A stretch of 64,000 bases of DNA from assembly GCA_036250195.1 (NCBI GenBank), contig JAVHZZ010000006.1, positions 164,630,424 to 164,694,423 on the forward strand, read 5' to 3'. A model generated the notes under the pieces. It was not told where the DNA came from. It saw nothing but the letters and a program-made list of their open reading frames with translations, and made no database searches. The position numbers and the translations under genes are program-made. Source of the DNA: Mixophyes australis. Lineage: Eukaryota > Chordata > Amphibia > Anura > Limnodynastidae. Positions 43,035-54,970 of this stretch are shown in pieces (within the stretch, counting starts at the first letter, position 1; every line of letters begins with the position of its first letter).

Positions 43035-44545
43035 TTGGTCAGAGGGTTGTTGTCTTGTGTTAGCTGTGTAGAAGGTGTTAACAGGGTAACATAGGGAGAT
43101 TAAGAGGGTGGTAGAGGAATATTATAAGTTTGTCTGAAGAGGTGGGTTTTCAGAGAACACTTGAAGGTTTGTAGAGGAAAGTCTTGTGCAAGGGAGTGAA
43201 TTTCATAAAGTGGGTGCAGCCTGAGAAAAGTCCTCTAACCGAGAATGGGAGGAAGTGATAAGAGTGGATAGACGCAGAGATATTGGGAGATATTTTGAGA
43301 CAAGTGAGGAGATGTATGTTGGTGCAATTTTGTTGACGGCCTTGTATGTTAGTACAAAAATGTTATATTGGATTCGTTAAAAAACAGGCAACCGATGTAG
43401 AGACTGAAAGAGTGAATCAGCAGATGAAAAACGATTTGCAAGGAAAATCAATCTAGACGCTGTGTGCAAAATAGATTATAGGGGCTCGAGTCTGATTTTG
43501 GGAAGACCAATAAGGAGCGAATTACAATAGTTGATGCGAGAGATGATGAGTGCATGAATTAAAGTTTTTGCAGTGTCTTGTGTGAGATATCTACGTATTC
43601 TAGAAATGATTTTTAGATGTTTGCAGCATGATGTATATATAGAGTTGATGTGGGGAACAAAGGATAATTGCAAGTCAAGGATTACACCTAGGCAGCGAAC
43701 TTGCGCGGTGGGATTTATGGTCATGTTGTCAACAGAAATAGAAATGTCAGACAGGAAGCTTCTATTGTTGGGTGGGAAAATTGTTAATTCTCTTTGTGAA
43801 AGATTGATTGTGAGTTGACATCCAAGATGAAATGGCAGAAAGACAGTCACAACACAGAAATGGAGACAACACAGATGGTGAGAGATCAGGATTGGATAGA
43901 TAAATTTGTGTATCATCCCCATAGAGATGATACTGAAATCCAAAGGAGATTATTAGTTTTCCAGGAGAAGTGGTGTAGATAGAGAATAGCAGAGGACCTA
44001 GGATTGAGCCTTGTGGTACTCCAACTGATAAAGGAAGCAGAGTGGAGGTTGTTTCAGAGAAACTAACACTGAAAGAGCGATTATATAGGTAGGATGAGAA
44101 CCAGGATAGGACAGTGTCTTGAAGACCTAGGGATTGGAGCATCTGTATGAGGAGAGAATGGTCAATAGTATCTAATGTAGCAGAGAGATTCAGGAGAATT
44201 AGAAGAGAGTAATCACCTTTAGTTTTAGCTGTGATCAGATCATTGACAACCTTGGTCAGCGCAGTCTCTGTGTAGTGTTGAGAGCGAAAGCCTGATTGAA
44301 GATGATCCAATAGGTTGTTTTCAGAAAGAAAATGTGTGAGGCGAGTGTAGGCAATTCTCTGGAGATGTTTAGAGGGGCTTGGGAGCTGAAATATTGGGCG
44401 GTAATTTGAGAGAGAGTTTGATTTTGTTTTTTTAGAATAGGAGTAATCACTGAATGCTTGAATAGTGATGGAAAGATACCAGTAGAGAGAGATAGATTAC
44501 AGATTTTAGTTAGAGGTTGAATGAGCACACAAGACAAGGACATAC
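43030..44545 (-). pseudogene. Older L2 (-): reverse transcriptase and C-terminal part
   Basis: The minus strand encodes, with frame breaks, [51 protein letters not shown] and [12 protein letters not shown], then a C-terminal portion ([37 protein letters not shown]). Motif A Asp is Asn and YADD reads YGDD. It is closely related to the L2 (+) and lies tail-to-tail with it. It is interrupted at 44,546 by a solo LTR and continues at 45,242. Confidence 0.85.
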
Positions 44546-45236
44546 TGTAACGATACTTACCTCTCCTTGCTCCCCCGCCGCTCCGTCGGACCCGGAAGCC
44601 GCACTACCGGGTTCGGCGGTCACATGACCGCCAGACATAGGGCGGGGAATTCAAATCTGGGACTTCCTATTTAAACAGCGCTCTGACACTCTAGGAGTGT
44701 CAGAGCAACTTACCTGTTCCTGGCTTCTGATTCCTGTGTCCCCCTGGTTCCTGCTTCCTGTGTGTATTGATCTCCTGTGTACTGAGCCAGCTTGATGACC
44801 CTTCTGGATTCTGTTTCTCCTGTGTACCGACCCGGCTTGCTGACCTCCCTGATTGCCTGTGCTCCTGACCCGGATTGCCTCACGCTCCTTCCTCTATACG
44901 TTTATCTGCCATTTCTGTGTACCGACCCAACTAGCTGACTTCGCATCTGTTCTGGTGACCCGTGTACCGACCCGGTTTGATTGACTCCGAGATTGTCTCC
45001 CGACCCTGTCTGCATTGCCTACCTGTGTACCAACCCGGCCTGTCCGACTATTCTCATCCTGCTCCTATTCCGCTGTACTACATCTTGAGGCAAACCTGAG
45101 GACCTGCGACTCCTGGCAGCAAAGCCCATCCCGCCTTGCGGCGGTTCTTGGTGAATACCGGGGAGATCGTTAGACTCCGCACCTCAGGTAAGCCAGCGCT
45201 AATCAAAATTAGTAGTGTATCCAGTAATCCGTTACA
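44546..45236 (+). mobile_element. Solo LTR, 691 bp, inserted in the older L2
   Basis: Starts TGTAACGATACTT and ends TAATCCGTTACA, with TGTAAC/GTTACA as terminal inverted repeat. Flanks catac (44541-44545) and cttac (45237-45241) are a 5-bp target duplication with one mismatch; the related L2 (+) has tctac at this point. CpG-rich first third, TATA-like ctatttaaaca near 44,668, then a run of degenerate tgtgtaccgacccggc repeats. No internal coding sequence. Probably Ty3/Gypsy-type, by layout. Confidence 0.82.
44745..45060 (+). repeat. Degenerate short repeats inside the solo LTR
   Basis: The word cctgtgtaccgacccggctt or a close variant (gtgtaccgacccaactagct, gtgtaccaacccggcctg) occurs about six times at intervals of 50-70 bp. 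These could be binding sites or simple expansion. Confidence 0.6.
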
Positions 45237-45823
45237 CTTACCTATTTATGAGAGTATGGGATTAAGGGGACAGGAGGTAGAATAAAAAGATAAGAAGAGA
45301 GTAGAACTTCCTCATTATTTGTGGGATCAAATGAAGAGATGGTGTCCGAGGATGCTAGGAAGGAATTGAGCTGATTGCTAGTCGAGGAGATGATAGCATT
45401 TCAAGTCTGATCTTATCAATCTTCTCCTTGAAATGGGAAGCAAGATCCTGGGCATTGATGCTAGTCGGAGGGTTTGGGGTGGGAGGATTGAGAAGAGATT
45501 TAAATGTGTAAAAAAGGCGTTTGGGGTTAGAAGCCTGAGCATAGGTTGGAAATATGCTTGTTTAGCAGCGTCCAGAGCATTTCGATAGGAGTGGTAGATA
45601 GCAGTATATGCGCTGAAATCATTAGCGGCACAAGATTTACCCCAGTGACGTTAAGCTTTACGAGAAAGTTTTTGTAGATTTCGTGTTATTTTAGTGTGCC
45701 ACGGTTGACAACGAAGTCTACACGGAGTATGAAGATTCGCTAGAGCCACTTGATAAAGGGCAGTTGCTAAGGTATGGTGAAAATGAGAAACTGCCATATC
45801 AAGGGAGGAGCATGTAGAAATTC
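45237..45823 (-). pseudogene. Older L2 (-): continuation upstream of RT, 5'-truncated
   Basis: Complement of L2 sequence equivalent to 40,640-41,240 of the younger copy (for example gaggtagaataaaaagataag matches the complement of cttatcttcctactctacctc). Ends at about 45,823, so the endonuclease is missing. The frame is broken. Confidence 0.78.
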
Positions 45824-45825
45824 CC

Positions 45826-46092
45826 AACTAAGGCCTTATCTGTGTGGAGTTTGTATGTTCTCCCCGTGTTTGCATGGGTTTCCTCCGAGTGCCCCTGGTT
45901 TCCTCCCACAGTCCAAAAACATATTGGTAGGTTAATTGGCTGCTAACAAATTGACCTTAGTCTGTGTGTGTGTGTGTGTGTTAAGGAATTTAGATTGTAA
46001 GCCCCAATGGGGCAGAGACTGATGTGAGTGAGTGAGTACAGCGCTGCGGAATCAGTGGCGCTATATAAATAAATGGTGATGATGATGATATT
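45826..46092 (+). mobile_element. SINE copy lacking its tRNA-like head
   Basis: Starts inside the core (ggccttatctgtgtggagtt, tgtatgttctccccgtgttt), has a (TG)n run near 45,963-45,982 and ends gcgctatataaataaatggt plus (GAT)n. Box A and box B are absent, so it cannot be transcribed by Pol III from its own promoter. Confidence 0.85.
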
Positions 46093-47466
46093 TCCCAACA
46101 CGATATTGGTACAAAAGAAACTACAAACCCACCTAGAAATGCCCACTTCTCAGTCAGAAATGTCCATTTGATGAGAAACTCCACCCATTTTGTAAGCCCC
46201 CACACCCTTTTTACGACCATTGACTTGGAACAGTTGTGAGGTACGACATCCTAGGGTAAGCCAAATTAAATTGCAGCAAACCACATCAGAGGATGGTATT
46301 AACTTCCCTAATTTAGTAGTTTATAGTCACTCAGGGATCTTTAGATTTAATAGAGATTAGTTACACTCTATAAGAGAACACTCTTTTTTACCAACTTAAA
46401 ATCTGGTACAACATTTTGGATGTGATGTTAGCCCTAACTAGCAAAAGAGCTATCTCAGCCCATTATACAGTGCTATGTGCTGCCATTGGTCATATGAAAA
46501 TCAAATCAGGACTCTCGTCTTGGTTGGAGACTTTCACTCATGCGACCTTGGCCAAAATTCTTAAGACTTTTTTCGTATTCTAACTCTGTCCTAACAACTA
46601 GCATCTTAAGAGAGATATTCTAAAATATTTTTCATAAAGAATATCTTTTTCCTCAGCCGAGATTTTTAATTGGTTAGGCACAATTGCATAGTTGTCCGAA
46701 ATGCCTATGACCTACCCTGCATGTGGGACTCCACCCTTATTTATCGATTTTGTAGACAGGTCAGACAGGTTTCTTCTACTCGTCTTCTTAATAATGTACC
46801 TTTCTCTCAGGAATGGGCACTTCTCGGAATGACTAGTATGCCTTCAAGACTGACCAAAGGAAGCAAAAATCTTCCACTTATCATACCTGCTGTAGCCAGA
46901 CAATGGATCTTACAAAAAGTGGGTTAAGTTAATGACAGCCTCCCCCATGTCCCTCTTTAAGGTAAAATTATTCTATGCTTTCTGTATGACTGGATAGAAT
47001 ATTCTCTGCAAGTAGACATGTACTGAATATTTCTTCAAGATTTTGGAGAGTTATATTGACGCATTACCAATTAAATTTAAAATACGAAATTCATACATGT
47101 TGTGAACATAGAATAGTATGAGACCAGAACACTCCTTGATAAACCTCCAATAGTGTTCACATCTGATGCTTCAAATACCTAAATAAAAAAAAAGTGAAAC
47201 CAGAGTTGTTTAGGAATAAGTCTAAATTGCTACGTGTGTAGGATGTAGAGGTGGAAACTATGGTGATTTGCTCCAACTACCTATAGAATATGCTTCTAAG
47301 AGCTATTGTTTGCTGCCATAATACCTGTATTTCTATTGTCTACAACTATGTAATTTAACATTTACTTTGCTATTTTGTTGTTATTCTTAATTACGCTAAT
47401 GAAAAAGATTATAAAAAAAGAAAAGAAGAACCTAAAAAGTTTGCAAACCTCATTTGGTTTTGCACA
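46093..47466. other. Unassigned, possibly decayed retroelement
   Basis: The plus strand has scattered open pieces (for example 46,670-46,927) and ends in an A-rich stretch near 47,400-47,440, which could be the remains of an L1 ORF2 and tail. No RT or endonuclease motif was found, so the assignment is not supported. Confidence 0.25.
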
Positions 47467-47905
47467 TAAAGCATACTTGCCAAGTTTTGGTGCAATGTCC
47501 TGTTGGCAAGAGCAGGAGGCGGAGCTTCACTCTGACCCCCTGCTGTGCAGTGGCGGATCCAGGGGTGGAGGGCGATCGCCCCCCTAGCAGGGGCTTGCTG
47601 CCGGCGGCTGCACAGTATATGCAGGTCCGTTCAGCAGTGACAGTGTGCTGCCCGGCTGCTCTGATTGTGTTTTAAGCACAATCGGAGCAGCGGGGCAGCA
47701 CACTGCCACTGCTGAACGGACCTGCACATACTGTGCAGCCGCCGGCAGCCTTAGACATCAGAAAGGGGGCGGGGCCTAAATCGTTCCCCCCTAAAATCGC
47801 CCGGGGTAAAGTTATTGTCTAGATCCGCCCCTGCTGCTGTGCAATGGTGCGATTCACGTCATCGCAATTCAGGAGCTTCCTAGGCATTCTGGGAGAGTAT
47901 GCAAG
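47467..47905. mobile_element. hAT-like MITE (CATACTTGCCAA type) interrupted by another MITE
   Basis: Left end gcatacttgccaagttttgg is the same type as the MITE at 19,372; right end tgggagagtatgcaagtat. Interrupted by the element at 47548-47833. The target duplication was not resolved. Confidence 0.55.
47548..47833. mobile_element. hAT MITE, 286 bp, largely palindromic, perfect 8-bp duplication
   Basis: Ends CAGTGGCGGATCCAGGGG and TCTAGATCCGCCCCTG. The duplication ctgctgtg lies at 47540-47547 and 47834-47841. The interior is a long GC-rich hairpin (gccggcggctgcacag ... ctgtgcagccgccggc) centred at about 47,671. Confidence 0.92.
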
Positions 47906-48529
47906 TATATTCAATTAGGATTTACGCCCGCAATTACACACGGCTGCGCATGTAAAGTGTCATTACGGTACCGCAACATTGCAACATTATCCCATATATA
48001 TTGAATTTACATAATATCAGTTGGTAAAATATGCTGAACAATAAAAGTGGTACTGTGCATTTGAATGCCAGAAAGCTTCAAGGAGAAAATTTCCATAATT
48101 TGTATATAAATGTATTACTCAGAATAATGCATTTAATAATATATTACTACATTAAAAATATACATCACATTACTTTCTAATAGTACAGTGCACTTCTGAT
48201 AGACTTTATTGCAGACATTATCAGTGTGTAATCCGCCTGTGCCTGTGTATAAATCCTATTATGATGATCCTCTTTATCAGATTACACAGCAGCTCATCCT
48301 GATAACTCCGCTTCTGGATTGTCATAAATGGTGATTTGTTGAATGTTTTACTGTTGAATCTTTGGAGATTTGTTCATCTGGATTATGTAAAATGGGTTGC
48401 CAGTGAAATCGATTTTACTCTGATAGTTGTAGTAAGGTCGCTGTCCACTAGATGTCCCCAAAGTCACACACTAACTCTGCCACTGATATCACGCTTCCTG
48501 CTTCTGCTATGCTTTTTGGTCCTTTGCAG
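47906..48529. other. Unassigned AT-rich DNA
   Basis: No gene or repeat recognised up to the exon candidate. Confidence 0.5.
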
Positions 48530-48596
48530 GAGCCATAGTGGTGGCAAAATTAAACACGGACATAAACACAGGGAGAAGAAGAGGGCAGAGAGCTCG
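48530..48596 (+). CDS. Candidate host exon (unidentified, 67 bp)
   Basis: A good acceptor (pyrimidine-rich ...ttttggtcctttgcag ending 48529) and a near-consensus donor (ctcgGTAAGTAA at 48597) bracket 67 bp. In one frame it encodes SHSGGKIKHGHKHREKKRAE followed by SS, a Lys/His-rich stretch with no stop. The gene was not recognised. Splice-site quality is the main support. Confidence 0.35.
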
Positions 48597-49815
48597 GTAA
48601 GTAATAGTCTGGATAACAGATATACGGCCAGTGGCTTTCTACATATTGCTGGAGAGCTACATGCTGCCTTAGCCTTGTATGGACTGAACCCAGACACATA
48701 TTGGCAAATCTTCGTTATTTGATTTATTGTTACATATCTGTCTCTATTAAGTAGGCTGGCACTGTATATATTGCACTCCTGAAATTAAATAGAGCATGTC
48801 CTAATTTTAATGCTGTTGTAATATAAAATGATCACTGGTGACTATAGAAACAATAAGTATGTATAAATTGGGGGTATGTGAAATACAGATGCTACACAGG
48901 TGCTCTAATAAGTTCACATGTGTCATCAGTTTCTGACATGCATGCAAGCCACATGCATGGGTCTTAATTGTAATAAAGCATGCGACATGTCAGTCCCGAT
49001 TTAGCTGAATACCTATCTATATGATTTGTCAACGCTAAGAATAATGTACCCCCAGTAACTCTTACATATTGTGAATTGGATGGCCGATTCGGTCTTTTTA
49101 GCCCAAATTGGTCCCAAAACACTGTTGATCCCAGTCTATATCTGAAGGGAACTAATAAGTGGTAGTTGTGTTGGATAATGCTATCACCTGACCATGTATG
49201 TAGGCATTATCTCACCAAGCTAATGGTGCCATATTTGGCTCAAGCATTAGATGAGTGTGTATGGACGTATTTTGTAAAATCTGGTAGAGAACTGGCCTCT
49301 GGGCCCGACTGCCCTTGTATATGGGCACCTTAGGGATATTACAGCTCACAGAAACTGAAGGTTGAGTATTTTTATAGAGGATGGGGAACTCTGAGTGACT
49401 TCTGATACTCATCCTAATTTACAGGAGCTGTGGTGTAATTATCTTTATCACACTTATTTAAATTCTAGAAAAAAATAAATTTGTTGAATTGCTTTTAAAC
49501 ATTACTAGCAATCAGACTATTCTATCACATTGTTCATGTTATACTTTGACACATCTCTTTTTCCCACTCACTTTCCTCCTATCTGTGCTTTATGAATGAG
49601 TAATTTGTTCTATGAGTGATCACCTAAAAAAATATAAAGAGTATAACACCCCGTTTGGTATCCCAAATAGGTGAATAGGAAAATATAAAAATAATACTTA
49701 AATTTTCTCTGTAGCTCGCTCTCTTCTTCTTTTTACTCCTCGTTATCATGGGTCAATAGGTCAACATGTGGAAAAAAAATACATAAAACATAGTGTAATT
49801 ACATTATAAGCCCAA

Positions 49816-49892
<77 letters not shown>

Positions 49893-50385
49893 ATAAGTGT
49901 CCAGTTCACTCCAGTGTTAATGAAGTACTTTTCTTCACACTTCCAATATATTCCAAGTGACGATATCTGTTTTCCCAAAGGTGCTATCCCCTTGTGGTAA
50001 TGCACTTACTAGCAGTATTCTTGTAATTAGTCTTTGTACAAGGTTTTATAGATTGATGTATCTTCCACAATTGCCTTTCTTTTTCTTTATCTTATTCAAT
50101 TTTCTCATAGACAAATATATATGGAAACATAAATAAAAGCAAATCTAGTGTATTTTTTTTTTTTTATTAAATTAATCATTTTTTTAATAAATAAAATACA
50201 CACTCACATATAAAACAAAATAATTCAGCAAAAGTTGTAAATAAGGAAGTCACAATGTACATCAAGATTGACAATTCCCCCGGGTGCTTTTAGGTCACTG
50301 GATATTCACTCCAAGAAGATGATAGTACTGGTAAGGCACAACAAAATAAGCCCCACACCACCAACTTGTTTTGACCGTGGTATAA
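48597..50385. other. Unassigned DNA with TA/CA microsatellite
   Basis: Apart from the (TA)n(CA)n tract at 49,818-49,892 no feature was seen. A palindromic word acatgcatg... occurs near 48,940. Confidence 0.5.
49818..49892. repeat. (TA)n(CA)n compound microsatellite
   Basis: About 55 bp of TA followed by about 20 bp of CA. Confidence 0.95.
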
Positions 50386-50388
50386 TGG

Positions 50389-50520
50389 TCTTTCTCCTTC
50401 ATCCCCTCTGGGGGACACTGCTACCATGGGGTTGTATGAGGGCACATGGAGTTGGCACTTAAATAATTAACAACTAAGTTTGTTGCTGACTCCTCCCCTC
50501 TGCAATCCCACAGACCTCAG
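50389..50520 (+). repeat. DIRS left inverted terminal repeat
   Basis: tttctccttcatcccctctg, gggggacactgctaccatgg and ggttgtatgagggcacatgg are matched by the complement at 58,101-58,235, with about 90 percent identity through ...cccacagacctcag. Confidence 0.9.
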
Positions 50521-51825
50521 TTTTGTTTAAGTGCCCAAGGAGTTGGGCTGTGTTTAGTACTGCTTAGCAGTACTTGCTGCTTAGTTTTAGATTTTATTAT
50601 TTTTATTAGATTACTGGTATGAGTGTAGGTGAGGATGGATGTATTTAAAAAAAATTTCCTCACAGATTTCAAATGGAGCAATGCTCCGTTTTCCTTTAAA
50701 AAAGAAGAAGAAGAATATGTATAAAAGAAAGACCCCACAGCTCAGTGTGGTGTTTATTGATCAAGAGCAGTGACAGCGCTAAGCAACTGTTATTGCATTG
50801 TCCCGACAGGTACGGCACTGCCACAGGCAGAGAGTGCCGCACTCCGTCCGAGGACCGGACATACTGGGAGATACCAAGTCCCCTGCTGAGGCGGAGGGGG
50901 GACTTTGGATCTCATAGAGCCCTAGGAAGAATTTGGAATGGGCATTGATACAGGAGCACAATGCAGTGTGGCAGCCTGAGCTGATAGAGGCTTCTTATGG
51001 GCGTTTGAACCAGCGGGGAGTGAGTGAGAGATTCTCTGGCTGTCAGTGGTATGCTCCGGAGCAAGAGATATTCGCACCTTCTCCTGTCATCGCAGTCGGA
51101 CTTCAGAGGCACCTCAGAGAGTTCTACTGTTGCTGGCTTCTCCTCACAAGTCCTCCTTGTGCCAGCTAAGTTCCCCATAGGGGATATATATATTAAAAAA
51201 AGAAAATAAAACACCAGTGCTGGTAGTGTAAAGGAGACCCCCCCTGGTGATTGGTACACTCCAAAGGCGGGAAAATTCAGCTAGAACTGACTGAAATAAT
51301 GGAGAATCCATCTGCTGCTGGCTTCCCTTCATTGACAATTGCACTAAGTACCCCAGTTGTTTATGATATAAGTCAGCAGAGGTTTGTTTGTTTATGTATA
51401 TATATCTGTTTACAAAAGGCATATAGGGTTATAACTAGACTCTATCTGCACTTAGGTGATTTTATACAATATCTTCCACTTTTACATTATTATTGCCACA
51501 GATATTTATATTACTGTTTTGAGGCTATTAGCCAGAGTCAGAACTAGTATTATTCAACTGTATTTTTCTCTGTGAAAGTTGCCTAATCTGTATTTCTTTA
51601 AGAAAAAAAAAAAAAAAAGAAAGAAATATAATGTCTGATAAGAATAAGAATTATTATGCAGAATTTTATACCTGTTCACAATACCTGTCAAATTATCTGT
51701 GGGGTAAAGAGACCAGGGGGCCGTTTGTGCTCAGTGTGACACTGTCCTCGGCAGCTAAGTACCCCACTAGTTAATGAGGCTAGTTAACTAGTTAATGAGG
51801 CTCCTTGTGGTAATAGAGAGAACTC

Positions 51826-51896
<71 letters not shown>

Positions 51897-52254
51897 ACAG
51901 TTTAGAGTTTTATTATAGAAGGATCTAAAGTTAATGGAGACAGTATTTTACATGAATGTACAGTCAATGATTGAGACATAATTTTATTATTCAGAGATTA
52001 ATTTCTATACTGTTTTAAGGCATTAGCCAGGATCAAAACAAACGTGGTTATACTATCTATTATCTCTGTGGTCTGATTGTTTATGACCGGTCTGTTTCTT
52101 TTTAAAAAAATAACATATAAAAACTGAGGAGGAGCATGTTATTTTCCTATAGGACTGCTCCCCCTTCACAAATTGGTCTGTTCCTTTAAGCCAATTCTCA
52201 AAACTGGACAGTAGACAGTTGAAAAAAAACTCCTGAGCAGTTTTACTTCACAAG
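50521..52254 (+). other. DIRS 5' leader/ORF1 region, decayed
   Basis: Where a DIRS gag-like ORF1 would lie. Only short open pieces (for example 50,745-50,948) are present and none is recognisable. Includes a (TA)n run at 51,828-51,892. Confidence 0.45.
51828..51892. repeat. (TA)n microsatellite
   Basis: About 64 bp of TA within the DIRS element. Confidence 0.95.
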
Positions 52255-52257
52255 CAC

Positions 52258-53705
52258 TGATCAGCAGTATATACTGTGTGTGACTGACAGGCTGCTCTCT
52301 ATCAGCAGTATATACTGTGTGTGACTGACAGGCTGCTCTCTATCAGCAGTATATACTGTGTGTGACTGACAGGCTGCTCTCTATCAGCAGTATATACTGT
52401 GTGTGACTGACAGGCTGCTCTCTATCAGCAGTATATACTGTGTGTGACTGACAGGCTGCTCTCTATCAGCAGTATATACTGTGTGTGACTGACAGGCTGC
52501 TCTCTATCAGCAGTATATACTGTGTGTGACTGACAGGCTGCTCTCTATCAGCAGTATATACTGTGTGTGACTGACAGGCTGCTCTCTATCAGCAGTATAC
52601 TGTGTGTGACTCACAGGCTGCTATCTATCAGCAGTATACTGTGTGTGACTCACAGGCTGCTCTTTATCAGCAGTATACTGTGTGTGACTCACAGGCTGCT
52701 ATCTATCAGCAGTATACTGTGTGTGACTCACAGGCTGCTCTCTATCAGCAGTATACTGTGTGTGACTCACAGGCTGCTCTTTATCAGCAGTATATACTGT
52801 GTGTGACTGACAGGCTGCTCTTTATCAGCAGTATACTGTGTGTGACTCACAGGCTGCTATCTATCAGCAGTATACTGTGTGTGACTCACAGGCTGCTCTC
52901 TATCAGCAGTATACTGTGTGTGACTCACAGGCTGCTCTCTATCAGCAGTATATACTGTGTGTGACTGACAGGCTGCTCTCTATCAGCAGTATACTGTGTG
53001 TGACTCACAGGCTGCTCTCTATCTGTGGATACTACAGGTATCCCTGCCACTGATCAGCAGTATTCTGTGTGTAACTGACAGGCTGCTCTCTATCAGCAGT
53101 ATATGCTGTATCTAACTGACAGGCTGCTCTCTATTAGCAGTAGACTGTGTCTGTCCGACAGGTTGTTTTCTATCTGCGGGTACTCTGCCCTAGACATGGT
53201 TCTGGGCAGAGTCATACTGTGTGTGACTGACAGGCTGCTCTCTATCAGCAGTATATACTGTGTGTGACTGACAGGCTGCTCTCTATCAGCAGTATACTGT
53301 GTGTGACTCACAGGCTGCTCTCTATCAGCAGTATACTGTGTGTGACTCACAGGCTGCTCTCTATCAGCAGTATACTGTGTGTGACTCACAGGCTGCTCTC
53401 TATCAGCAGTATATACTGTGTGTGACTGACAGGCTGCTCTCTATCAGCAGTATACTGTGTGTGACTCACAGGCTGCTCTCTATCTGTGGATACTACAGGT
53501 ATCCCTGCCACTGATCAGCAGTATTCTGTGTGTAACTGACAGGCTGCTCTCTATCAGCAGTATACTGTGTGTGACTCACAGGCTGCTCTCTATCAGCAGT
53601 ATATGCTGTATCTAACTGACAGGCTGCTCTCTATTAGCAGTAGACTGTGTCTGTCCGACAGGTTGTTTTCTATCTGCGGGTACTCTGCCCTAGACATGGT
53701 TCTGG
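52258..53705 (+). repeat. Minisatellite of 39/41-bp units inside the DIRS element
   Basis: Two unit types: 41 bp (tatcagcagtatatactgtg + tgtgactgacaggctgctctc) and 39 bp, with tatactg and gactcac instead. The first eight are identical 41-bp units, then types mix. A block of about 461 bp, including the irregular ctgtggatactacaggtatc and gcgggtactctgccctagac segments, is duplicated (52,838 and 53,299). Frames open through it (QYTVCDSQAALY repeats) are spurious. Confidence 0.95.
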
Positions 53706-53832
53706 AGGGATGTGTACCTTACATCAGTTTTGCCTTACACATATCTGTACAAATAGATTTCTGTAGAATATTTACTAATTCCTTCACATAGTTATCAACT
53801 TATTGTTAAGATTCTTCTATTGTGAGGATTAT

Positions 53833-53932
<100 letters not shown>

Positions 53933-54229
53933 ATACAGGATTGTGTTGGGTACTATGATTAGCCAAGCAACCGCAGGTAAAGGTACTTTACTGCCGGTGA
54001 ATGCCCCTAAATCACGAACTACGTGTTTTGGGTCTTTTTGGAAATTCTTTCTTGCGAACACGGACTATTAAGTTCAGCCCGCCAATAGAGGTAGTCTCCT
54101 TGCAATTCGAGGACAGTTGCAAATAATGGGAGATGCTTACTCTAGAAGATGTCTGAATCCCAAGATCTTAAAATAAAAATAAATAAAAAAAATATTAATA
54201 ATAAAAAATTAAAAATTAAATAGTAATCC

Positions 54230-54970
54230 GCATGACGGGACCTTACTCTTCTCGCGACTGCGGAGGTAGGGGGTCACTTACAATTATTCAAATATCGGTG
54301 GGCGGCGTACACCTAAGATATTTGGAACTTGGGGATCATGTCCAGAGTGGAGAAACACTGGGGGCTTCATTCAAACCTGTTCTTGGTGCCCAAAACAGGA
54401 CGGATCATTTCTAAACCTCAAGGGGCTAAAACAACATCTACGAGTAGACAAGTTTAGGATGGGATCAGTCCTTTGTTTTTACAGTAGGAAGCTCCCATTA
54501 TCAATTCAGGACTTTCCCCTTTGGCTTTCCAGAGCCCAGAGAGTTTTCATAAAGATTATGGTGGTAATGGCAGAACATTTACATGCCTTGTGAGAGAACA
54601 TTATTCCGCATTTGGACTATTTTCTCCTCAAAGACTTATCAGGTCCTTTTCTCTATTAGCATCTGACCCTGTCTATTTGAATTCTGGAGCAACACAGTTG
54701 GATAATTAATTATTCCAGATCCCAGTTGATGCCCTCACCAGAGGATGAGGTTTCTAGGATTAATAATGGACACCACTTTTCAGAAGTTTTTTTTAATTTT
54801 TTAATTTTTTTTTCCAGAACCTTCTCTGCAGATTCCTACAACTCTCTGTACGGTTAATCCTGAGTCACCCTGGTCCTTCCATGTGCTTGGGCATGGGGAT
54901 TCTAAGGTTGATGTTCGAAACCATCCCATACGGTTGTTTCCACTGTCGCACGTTCCAGTGGAATCTACTA
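54230..54970 (+). pseudogene. DIRS reverse transcriptase, heavily decayed
   Basis: In three frames, pieces of a DIRS RT can be read: NLFLVPKTGRIISKP (54,385-), then YQFRTFPFGFPEPREFS with the usual FRxLPFGL-type motif (about 54,500-54,550), and a C-terminal piece (CFHCRTFQWNLL, about 54,930-54,965). Many stops and frame changes. The catalytic YxDD was not found. Confidence 0.65.

Noticed and set aside
46670..46927. Possible L1 ORF2 C-terminal piece
   Set aside because: No RT, endonuclease or Cys-rich motif could be read, so only an unassigned call is justified.
52567..53514. CDSQAALYQQYTV repeat proteins
   Set aside because: Readings of the 39-bp minisatellite; no codon bias or domain.
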